Notes under the pieces: model-generated
Database searches by the model: none
Told to the model about the DNA's origin: nothing
Seen by the model: the letters and a program-made list of their open reading frames with translations, nothing else
Made by a program: the position numbers and the translations under genes
DNA from: Algoriphagus sp.
GTDB taxonomy: Bacteria > Bacteroidota > Bacteroidia > Cytophagales > Cyclobacteriaceae
Assembly: GCF_029254265.1 (NCBI RefSeq)
Contig: NZ_JAQWXX010000001.1
Coordinates: 1 to 44,647, forward strand
Reading direction: 5' to 3'
DNA: 44,647 bases
Part shown: positions 34,021 to 41,535 of the stretch, in pieces
Position numbering within the stretch: position 1 is the stretch's first letter
How the letters are laid out: the number at the start of each line of letters is the position of its first letter

Positions 34021-37000
34021 TTAGAAGTTAGCAGATAGGTTAAATCCAATACTTCTGTTCGCAGGAACTGAGAAAAACTCCAAGCCTTGAGAGTTACCAG
34101 ATGTAGTATACGCAGCTTCAGGATCAAGATTTGGCACATTAGACCAAAGGATCGCAAGATTTCTACCCACCACAGAAAGAGAAAGTGACTGGAATGGAGT
34201 CTTTTCTAGGAATTTCTTCGTGAAAGTATATCCGAAGGAGAATTCACGAAGTTTTCCAAAAGAAGCATCATATACCACATTCTCTGATACTTGAGCATAT
34301 CGTTGCCAATAGTTATCAATAAGATACTTAGTAGGATCAGAAGGATCTGCCGGAATAGTCCAAGTACCAGGGGCACCCTCCGGTGTCACACCGGTCACAG
34401 TCAGATTACCATCTCTTCCAACCAAAGTATTCTTATGAAGACCATTTTGGTAAGCAAAATAGTTCGTGCCTGACATCATTGATCCACCAGATCTAAAGTC
34501 AACCAAGAACATCATTCTGAAGCCTTTGTAAGAGAAGTTATTGGAAATACCTCCCGAAACTGGATGACGACCTTCTGCGATGGTTTCATATCCTGAGGTA
34601 GTCACAGGGTATCCATTTGCATCATAAACCGGTTGACCGTTGATTTGAAGATGTTTGAAACCAGCAATCATTCCAAGAGGCTCTCCTACAATATGACGGA
34701 TCCGCTCTCTTCTTACCCGAGACTCATCTAGGTTGATGAATTCAATTGGATCGCCAGCGGCATTAGTTCCCAAGCTAAGAACCTCAGAAATGTTTCTTGC
34801 ATAGTTAAATGAAATATCCCAACGGAAATCACCTATAATTGGAGTTACGTTTAGGAGTACTTCTAAACCTCGGTTTTCCAGCTCTCCAATATTCACGGTG
34901 GTAGATCCAAATCCTGAAGTTGCTGAAATACCGGTATTCAGAATATCATCTGAAGTTCTTCGCTTATAATAAGCCAAATCCAATCCGATTCTGTTTTCCA
35001 TAAACCTGATATCTGTACCGATTTCCCATTCAGAGGAAAGGTATGGACCTAGGTTAGCATTAGGAATAGAACCGTTATTGATCTGTCCAAGACTAGCTCC
35101 ACCAATATGTCCAGCTCCAACCAAACCATAGGTTAGATTCAATGCGTATGGATTTGGACCACCACCGCCTACTTGAGCCCATCCACCTCTTAATTTCACA
35201 AATGTGAAGAAATCAGGCATTTTGACCATATCTGATATTACAGCACTGACACCTACTGAAGGGTAGAAAATTTTACTGTTTTCAGGAGCAAGTGTAGAGA
35301 ACTGATCTTGACGGCCTGTAAGGTTTAAGAAGATCATATTTTTGTAACCTACGTTTGCAGCTCCATATATTGAGTTGATCCCAAACTCGGAAAATCCGTA
35401 TCCAAATGATGGTGCTGCAACATTAGTAACACTGTGGAAATATGGAACGACCAAGTCGTTTCCACCACCTCTTTTACTTTCATTTGTTCTTCTCAGTTGA
35501 TTTCCACCTAAGAAACCATCCACATCGAAATCACCAAAAGTTTTATTGAAACCGATCATAATATCAGCGTTGTTCTCGCGAACTGTTCTCGCAGAAGTAT
35601 TATAACTACCTCTAGGTTTGAAAGCTGTACCATAACCTTCGTATCCATCTTCAGCTCTAACCTGAAAATCAGTACCATATCGACCCTGTACATATAACCA
35701 ATCTGTGAGATCATATCTTAGTGACATGTTTCCAAATACTCTGTCAGTCACATCAGTTCTTCCCCACTGATAAGCTGCCCAGTAAGGATTAGTCTGGAAT
35801 ACATTTCCCTGATATCTTAATTCAGTTCCGTCAGGATTAGCACCCAGCTTATTTGGATCTCCTTTAATTACATCCAACGGAATATTACCTGGCTTTACTA
35901 CCATGGAGAAGTTAGCATTACCGGGAGAATCTGAAAGTCTTGGCCTATTAGTAGCTTCTTGCTTGGAATATTGCCCAGACACAGCAAGTGTAAATTTACC
36001 CTGCTTACTATTGACATTGATACTTGCTACGTTTCGGTCAAATCCCGAATTTGGAAGCACGTCATCATTAGCCAAATTTGAGAATGAGAATCTATAGCTA
36101 GTGCTCTCATTTCCTCCAAATAAGGCCACTGAATTATTCCAAGTACTTCCTTGATTATAAAAATCATTGAAATTCTCTCCTAGAAAAGAGTAAGGACGCT
36201 GTTGCCCGTCAAATTGAATTGAATTAGCTCCATCATAAACACCTCCCCAACCATTGGTCGAAGTATTTATTGCCTCATCCTGAGTACCAGGCTTTCTTCC
36301 ATCCTGACCAGGCCCATAAGTTCGTTGGAAATCTGTACGATCTACCACTTGATCAAAAGTGAAGTTGGAGTTTACAGCAACACCTACGCCTTTTCGAGCG
36401 GTACCTTTCTTAGTGGTGATTAGGATTACACCATTTGCTGCTCTTGCTCCATAAAGAGCCGCTGCAGTATTTCCTTTCAATACTGAAATACTTTCAATAT
36501 CATCCGCATTAATTGAAGAAAGACCATCACCTGCATCATTTCCTCCCCACATACCTGCATTACCAAGGTTACCTGATTCGATTGGCACTCCATTGACAAC
36601 ATATAGTGGCTGATCCGCACCAGTTAAAGAAGAACCACCTCGAATCACTACTCGAGTAGATCCTGCTGCACCTGTGGATGGCGGCGTCACATTCACACCT
36701 GCAACCTTACCAGTTAATGCATTTCCCACGTTAACTGCTCTAGATTCTGTGAATTTATCTCCAGAAAGTTGTGTGACTGAATATCCAAGAGACTTCTTGT
36801 CTCGTTGCATACCAAAAGATGTCACCACCACCTCTGAAAGCTCATTTGCATCTTCAAGAAGCGTTACGTTTAACTCAGTAAGATTCCCAACAGTAAATTC
36901 CTGCGTAGTAAATCCTATAAATGAAAAGACTAGTACTGAACTAGAACTTACAGAAATAGAATACTCACCATCCACATTTGTGGTGGTACCAGTGTTGTTC

Positions 37001-37149
37001 CCTTTGTCCAGGATGGTTACTCCTGGCATGGGTAGGCCATCCGACTCTGCGGTTACGACCCCCTTGAGAACTCTTGTTTGAGCTTGCACATGAATAGTGA
37101 GGCCCACCGTCAGCACAAGAGCAAAAGCAATTGATAGAAGTTTTCTCAT
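34021..37149 (-). CDS. SusC/RagA-family TonB-dependent outer-membrane transporter
   Basis: A 1042-residue TonB-dependent transporter that imports glycans with its SusD lid. In order: signal peptide (about 1-23), a carboxypeptidase-regulatory-like domain (about 28-100, LKGVVTAESDGLPMPGVTIL), a TonB-box region NELSEVVVTSFGMQR, the plug domain (GKVAGVNVTPPSTGAAG, VVIRGGSSL, NADDIESISVLKGNTAAALY) and a beta-barrel ending in the aromatic residue of SIGFNLSANF. No STN domain is present, so it is not a FecR/sigma-coupled transducer; no anti-sigma gene lies nearby, consistent with control by the ROK regulator. It is the first gene of the minus-strand operon. Confidence 0.96.
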   Translation of the reverse strand: MRKLLSIAFALVLTVGLTIHVQAQTRVLKGVVTAESDGLPMPGVTILDKGNNTGTTTNVDGEYSISVSSSSVLVFSFIGFTTQEFTVGNLTELNVTLLEDANELSEVVVTSFGMQRDKKSLGYSVTQLSGDKFTESRAVNVGNALTGKVAGVNVTPPSTGAAGSTRVVIRGGSSLTGADQPLYVVNGVPIESGNLGNAGMWGGNDAGDGLSSINADDIESISVLKGNTAAALYGARAANGVILITTKKGTARKGVGVAVNSNFTFDQVVDRTDFQRTYGPGQDGRKPGTQDEAINTSTNGWGGVYDGANSIQFDGQQRPYSFLGENFNDFYNQGSTWNNSVALFGGNESTSYRFSFSNLANDDVLPNSGFDRNVASINVNSKQGKFTLAVSGQYSKQEATNRPRLSDSPGNANFSMVVKPGNIPLDVIKGDPNKLGANPDGTELRYQGNVFQTNPYWAAYQWGRTDVTDRVFGNMSLRYDLTDWLYVQGRYGTDFQVRAEDGYEGYGTAFKPRGSYNTSARTVRENNADIMIGFNKTFGDFDVDGFLGGNQLRRTNESKRGGGNDLVVPYFHSVTNVAAPSFGYGFSEFGINSIYGAANVGYKNMIFLNLTGRQDQFSTLAPENSKIFYPSVGVSAVISDMVKMPDFFTFVKLRGGWAQVGGGGPNPYALNLTYGLVGAGHIGGASLGQINNGSIPNANLGPYLSSEWEIGTDIRFMENRIGLDLAYYKRRTSDDILNTGISATSGFGSTTVNIGELENRGLEVLLNVTPIIGDFRWDISFNYARNISEVLSLGTNAAGDPIEFINLDESRVRRERIRHIVGEPLGMIAGFKHLQINGQPVYDANGYPVTTSGYETIAEGRHPVSGGISNNFSYKGFRMMFLVDFRSGGSMMSGTNYFAYQNGLHKNTLVGRDGNLTVTGVTPEGAPGTWTIPADPSDPTKYLIDNYWQRYAQVSENVVYDASFGKLREFSFGYTFTKKFLEKTPFQSLSLSVVGRNLAILWSNVPNLDPEAAYTTSGNSQGLEFFSVPANRSIGFNLSANF

Positions 37150-37187
37150 AGTTTAAAATAAATAGTGAAATTAAATTGTTTTGAATT

Positions 37188-37219
37188 CCCGGAATTACGG
37201 GTTCTTTCTAAGGAAAGAA
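37188..37219 (-). promoter_or_regulatory. tandem hairpins in the susC leader
   Basis: Two adjoining inverted repeats lie 39-70 bases upstream of the susC ATG: CCCG-GAATTA-CGGG (37188-37201) and TTCTTTC-TAAG-GAAAGAA (37202-37219). They would sit in the 5' untranslated leader and could control translation or stability, or serve as an operator. No exact TAnnTTTG box was found further upstream. Confidence 0.4.
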
Positions 37220-37646
37220 TTACTTGTTTGTTTTTTACCATAAAATTTAAATTGACCAATAAGTCGACCTGAAGTCTATCCTAATTCACTGAAAAACTGG
37301 ATTCAAGGAATCAACTTTAGTTTCATTGATCGTAAATCTAAAAATTTCCAATTTCTAACAAAAGATATCTATTATTTTTTTTTAGCAAAAAGAAGATTCT
37401 TATTATATTTTTTTATAAAAGTTAAAATATATTTCACTTTATTTTAAAATTCAAGTCGATCTAAAAAAATATTTTAAAATAACCCTGCCTTAAAATTAAA
37501 ATTTAAAGGATAACAATTAGGGGTTCTCTAATTTTTGTTTAGACAGATAAAAAAGAAATCAAAATATTATTCTATAAAATAGTTTAATTGAACCAAGATT
37601 AGTCGATTATTCTGAATAATAAAAAAACTGCAAAAGCAGATCTTAA
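37220..37646. other. AT-rich intergenic stretch without genes
   Basis: About 430 bases between the susC leader and the glutamine synthetase terminator carry no recognisable gene or RNA. The sequence is extremely AT-rich with several homopolymer runs (around 37373-37384 and 37408-37414). It most probably holds the SusC promoter and upstream regulatory sites; no repeat or mobile element was seen. Confidence 0.5.
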
Positions 37647-37648
37647 AC

Positions 37649-37680
37649 AAAAAAGCCATCCCAAATAATTGGGATGGCTT
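37649..37680 (-). terminator. terminator of the glutamine synthetase gene
   Basis: AAGCCATCCCAA and TTGGGATGGCTT form a perfect 12-bp stem around ATAA; on the minus strand a T-tract follows. Confidence 0.88.
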
Positions 37681-37699
37681 ATCTTCTATTAAAAAGCTA

Positions 37700-39862
37700 C
37701 TATCTAAGGAAAAGTAACTCTCTGTATTTCACCAATGGCCAAGACTCATCGTCTACCAATAACTCAAGTTTATCAACCGCATATCTGATCTTATCAAAGT
37801 ATTTTTCTTTGACCTCAGTCTGATAGCTTTTGGCCTGTACTTCAAAATCAGGATTTTTATTGATTTGTTTTCTGGCCTCGATCATAGCTGTGACGTTTTG
37901 TTTCAAAGATTCAATATGCTTTGACACTTCTTTGATCGTATCAACAGCAGTTGAATGATCTAATCCAAGCCCTTTCAATCCATTTGCATTCTCGATCATT
38001 TTGTTTTGATATAGAATTGCTGTTGGGATGATGTGATTTAAAGCAAGATCTCCCATCACACGACTTTCAATCTGAACTTTCTTGATGAAGTTTTCAAGCA
38101 TGATTTCATGACGAGCATGAAGCTCTATATGATTCAAAACATTATGACGAGCAAAAAGATCTTTTGTGTCTTTCGTTTTGTAAACATCAAGTGCCAATGG
38201 AGTAGATTTTAAATTTGATAAGCCTCTTTTAGCAGCCTCTGTAGCCCACTCTTCAGAATAGCCATCTCCTTCAAATCTTACTTTCTTAGAATCCTTGATG
38301 TATTTACGCAACACATTCACGATTGCGATCTTCTTTTCCTTACCAGCTGTCATCTCTTTTTCAATGTCTTTTAGCATTGTTTTAAGGACATCAGCTACAA
38401 TAACATTCAATACTGTCATTGGCCCGGCAACATTTGCCTGTGAACCTACCGCTCGGAATTCAAATTTATTTCCTGTAAATGCAAACGGAGAAGTTCTGTT
38501 GCGATCAGTATTATCGAGAATGATTTCAGGAATCTTGGAAATCCCAAGCTTCATATACATGTTATCACCTTTTTCAATCTTGATGTTTCCGTTCTTTTCA
38601 AGTTCATCAAGCACCTCTGTCAGAGTTTTACCAAGGAAAACAGAAATAATTGCCGGTGGTGCTTCATTTGCACCTAACCTAAAATCATTTCCCGCAGAGG
38701 CAATGCTTGCTCTTAACAAATCAGCATAGTCATAAACAGCTTTAACAGTAGCTACCAAGAAAGTTAAAAACTGAAGGTTCTCTCTTGCAGAATTGCTTGG
38801 CTGGAACAAATTCACTCCAGTGTCTGTGATTAGGGACCAGTTGTTATGTTTTCCACTTCCATTGACTCCTGCGAAAGGCTTTTCATGAAGAAGAACTTTC
38901 AAATCATGTTTTTCTGCAGCCTTTTCCATCACATCCATCAGTAATTGGTTGTGATCTGTTGCCTTGTTAATTTCTTCAAAAACCGGAGCAACTTCAAACT
39001 GACCTGGGGCAACCTCATTGTGACGAGTCATTACCGGAATACCCAATTTGTGAGATTCCACTTCAAACTCAACCATAAAGTCTTTAACCCGTGTTGGAAT
39101 GGAACCAAAGTAATGATCATCTAATTGTTGACCTCTTGCAGGGCTATGTCCATAAACAGTTCTTCCAGCCATCACCAAATCCGGACGAGCTGAAAACAAA
39201 GCCTTGTCTACCACAAAATATTCCTGCTCTACCCCAAGAGAAGGTTGCACTTTTTTCACATTTCGATCAAAAAGCTGGCAAACCTGTATTGCAGCATCAT
39301 TAATTGCCTCAACCGATTTAAGAAGAGGTGTTTTAAAATCTAATGCCTCACCAGTATATGAAACAAAAATTGTCGGGATACAAAGGGTGTTTTCGAAAAT
39401 GAAAATCGGCGAAGTTGGATCCCAGGCAGTGTAGCCTCTCGCTTCAAAAGTTGATCTAATTCCACCATTTGGAAATGAAGACGCATCTGGCTCCTGCTGA
39501 ACTAAAGCCGAGCCCTTGAATTTCTCAAGACCTGCATACGCATCAAAAAACGAATCATGCTTTTCAGCAGTTGAGCCAGTCAAAGGCTGAAACCAGTGTG
39601 TATAATGAGTCACTCCTTTAGAGAGTGCCCAGGTTTTTACAGCTGATGCCACTTCTTCTGCAGCTGAAGCATCGATTTTTGATCCCTTATCGATCGCTTC
39701 CATTACTTTTTTAAACACAGATGGTGCGAGAGATTCTTTCATCTGCTTAGCCCCAAATATATTGGTACCAAAGTAATCTGAGATTTTAGTGGATGGTGGA
39801 GTTACTGCTTTTCGCTGTCTTCCCTGCACCATCGCCAAAGCTTGTTGTCTTAGTGTTGCCAT
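37700..39862 (-). CDS. glnN: glutamine synthetase type III
   Basis: A 720-residue glutamine synthetase of the large type III class found in Bacteroides and cyanobacteria, which joins ammonia to glutamate with ATP. The class N-terminal domain is seen at SDYFGTNIFGAKQMKESL. Catalytic-domain segments include GVEQEYFVVD, GQFEVAPVFEEINKATDHNQ, the KHNNWSL motif near GVNGSGKHNNW and NRTSPFAFTGNKFEFRAVGS. The C-terminal helical extension is complete. The frame is open for 35 more codons upstream to 39967, but I choose the ATG at 39862 (MATLRQQALAMVQGRQRKAV): a -7 box lies inside the longer version and the extra residues are not of the family. Confidence 0.95.
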   Translation of the reverse strand: MATLRQQALAMVQGRQRKAVTPPSTKISDYFGTNIFGAKQMKESLAPSVFKKVMEAIDKGSKIDASAAEEVASAVKTWALSKGVTHYTHWFQPLTGSTAEKHDSFFDAYAGLEKFKGSALVQQEPDASSFPNGGIRSTFEARGYTAWDPTSPIFIFENTLCIPTIFVSYTGEALDFKTPLLKSVEAINDAAIQVCQLFDRNVKKVQPSLGVEQEYFVVDKALFSARPDLVMAGRTVYGHSPARGQQLDDHYFGSIPTRVKDFMVEFEVESHKLGIPVMTRHNEVAPGQFEVAPVFEEINKATDHNQLLMDVMEKAAEKHDLKVLLHEKPFAGVNGSGKHNNWSLITDTGVNLFQPSNSARENLQFLTFLVATVKAVYDYADLLRASIASAGNDFRLGANEAPPAIISVFLGKTLTEVLDELEKNGNIKIEKGDNMYMKLGISKIPEIILDNTDRNRTSPFAFTGNKFEFRAVGSQANVAGPMTVLNVIVADVLKTMLKDIEKEMTAGKEKKIAIVNVLRKYIKDSKKVRFEGDGYSEEWATEAAKRGLSNLKSTPLALDVYKTKDTKDLFARHNVLNHIELHARHEIMLENFIKKVQIESRVMGDLALNHIIPTAILYQNKMIENANGLKGLGLDHSTAVDTIKEVSKHIESLKQNVTAMIEARKQINKNPDFEVQAKSYQTEVKEKYFDKIRYAVDKLELLVDDESWPLVKYRELLFLR

Positions 39863-39893
39863 TTCTACAATGTGTGGTTTAAAATTAGATGTA

Positions 39894-39901
39894 CAAAAAT
39901 A
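39894..39901 (-). promoter_or_regulatory. -7 box of the glutamine synthetase gene
   Basis: On the minus strand TATTTTTG matches TAnnTTTG, 32 bases upstream of the chosen ATG. No TTG -33 is seen at standard spacing. Confidence 0.42.
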
Positions 39902-40039
39902 GAAAAATACTTGTCTTGAAAAGCTTTTGATGAATTTTTGAGGTATTTTTTTCAAAAAATTACACATTTTTCAAAAAATGAAGCAAAAAATTACCCTAAT
40001 ACCTGAAAATATACAAATTTTGGGCTCAACATTAGGGAA

Positions 40040-40069
40040 TTGAAAACAAGTCAAGTTTAATTACCTTTG
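40040..40069 (+). promoter_or_regulatory. Bacteroidota-type promoter of mtaB
   Basis: TTG at 40040-40042 is followed after 19 bases by TACCTTTG at 40062-40069, a perfect -33/-7 pair. Transcription should begin near 40075, which rules out the in-frame TTG at 40067 as start codon. Confidence 0.65.
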
Positions 40070-40093
40070 TGTACTCAAAAAATAGAACTCATT

Positions 40094-41413
40094 TTGAAAA
40101 AAGTAGCCTTTTACACACTAGGTTGTAAACTCAATTTCTCCGAAACGTCAACAATAAGCAGACAGTTTGAAGCAAAGGGGTACCTAAAAGTAGATTTTCA
40201 GGAAAATCCAGACATTTTCATCATCAACACTTGCTCAGTCACTGAGAACGCAGATAAAAAATGCAAGAAAATCGTCAAAGAGGCTAAAAAGATCTCACCT
40301 AATTCTTATGTGACTATTATTGGTTGCTATGCGCAGCTAAAGCCAAAAGAAATTTCTGAAATAGAAGGAGTCGATGCGGTACTTGGTGCCGCCGAAAAAT
40401 TCAGATTGATCGAGTTGCTCGATGATTTCGCGAAGGCACAAGAAACAAAAGTACTTGCTTCAGAAATCCAAGAAGCCACTATATATAATAATGCGTATTC
40501 TATCAATGATCGCACGCGTACCTTTTTGAAAGTACAAGATGGCTGCAACTATGGCTGTGCTTTCTGTACGATCCCACTTGCCAGAGGAAAAAGCCGAAGC
40601 AATACCATTGAATCAGTTTTGGAGTCTGCTCGAGAAATAGCCGCTACAGACGTCAAGGAAATCGTTCTTACAGGTGTGAATATCGGAGATTTTGGAATAG
40701 TAGAAGGAAAACGAAATGAGCGTTTTGCTGACTTGGTCTATGCTATCGATGAGGTAGAAGGAATCAATCGCTTCCGAATCTCCTCAATCGAACCAAATTT
40801 GCTGACAAATGAGATCATCTCATTTGTTGCTACCTCCAAACGGTTTGTCCCTCATTTTCACGTTCCCCTTCAGTCTGGTTCAAATACCATCTTGCGTAAA
40901 ATGGGCCGCCGATATCTTCGAGAGCTCTATGAAGATCGAGTCTCCAAAATCAAAACATTGATGCCGCATGCCTGCATAGGCGTCGATGTGATCGTAGGCT
41001 TTCCAGGTGAAACCGATGAGCTTTTCCTAGAAACTTATAATTTCCTAAACGAGCTCGACATTTCTTACCTACACGTTTTCACTTATTCTGAGCGAGCAAA
41101 TACACGAGCTGCTGAAATGGATGAAGTAATCCCAATGAAAAAGCGGAATGAGCGATCCAAGATGCTTCGGATTCTTTCGGAGAAAAAACGAAGGAAATTT
41201 TATGAAGAGAATTTGGGGAAAACTTTCACTGTTCTTTTCGAGGAAGATGTAGAAAATGGAAAAATCCATGGTTTTACCGAAAACTACATCCGAGTAGCTG
41301 CAAAATATGACCCAATGCTTATCAATGAGCTAAAATTAGTTACCCTTGATCAAATCAATGATCAAGGCAACGTAGAAGTCTTGGAACCTGACTTTGTGTT
41401 TGAAAAACACTAA
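40094..41413 (+). CDS. mtaB: tRNA t6A37 methylthiotransferase MtaB
   Basis: A radical-SAM enzyme of about 440 residues that adds a methylthio group to t6A at position 37 of tRNAs reading ANN codons. The N-terminal UPF0004 domain binds one cluster through Cys11 (TLGCKLN), Cys47 (NTCSVT) and Cys78 (GCYAQ). The radical-SAM site is CNYGCAFCTIP (Cys151, 155, 158). A TRAM-like end follows (from about 370). TLGCKLNFSE and GVNIGDFG mark it as MtaB rather than MiaB or RimO. The start is TTG at 40094 (giving MKKVAFYTLG): the longer frame begins at a TTG lying inside the promoter -7 box. A terminator ends it. Confidence 0.93.
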   Translation: MKKVAFYTLGCKLNFSETSTISRQFEAKGYLKVDFQENPDIFIINTCSVTENADKKCKKIVKEAKKISPNSYVTIIGCYAQLKPKEISEIEGVDAVLGAAEKFRLIELLDDFAKAQETKVLASEIQEATIYNNAYSINDRTRTFLKVQDGCNYGCAFCTIPLARGKSRSNTIESVLESAREIAATDVKEIVLTGVNIGDFGIVEGKRNERFADLVYAIDEVEGINRFRISSIEPNLLTNEIISFVATSKRFVPHFHVPLQSGSNTILRKMGRRYLRELYEDRVSKIKTLMPHACIGVDVIVGFPGETDELFLETYNFLNELDISYLHVFTYSERANTRAAEMDEVIPMKKRNERSKMLRILSEKKRRKFYEENLGKTFTVLFEEDVENGKIHGFTENYIRVAAKYDPMLINELKLVTLDQINDQGNVEVLEPDFVFEKH

Positions 41414-41419
41414 ATCAAA

Positions 41420-41449
41420 GGGGATTGCTTTTTGCGATTCCCTTTTTTT
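41420..41449 (+). terminator. terminator of mtaB
   Basis: GGGGATTGC and GCGATTCCC pair over 9 positions with two G-T wobbles around TTTTT, followed by seven T residues. Confidence 0.82.
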
Positions 41450-41535
41450 ATTCCCTAATCTCCTAAACTTTTTTATTCATTCATTCCAAACCAACCTATT
41501 TTTCCTAAATTCAACTCAAGCAAAATCTATTTTTC

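Noticed and set aside
36674..37081. 135-codon frame opposite the start of susC
   Set aside because: It is antisense to the well-supported carboxypeptidase-like and plug domains of SusC.
38295..38729. 144-codon frame opposite glutamine synthetase
   Set aside because: Antisense to conserved glutamine synthetase motifs, with no recognisable domain.
39863..39967. 35-residue N-terminal extension of glutamine synthetase
   Set aside because: The -7 box at 39894-39901 lies inside it, and the family starts near MATLRQQAL.
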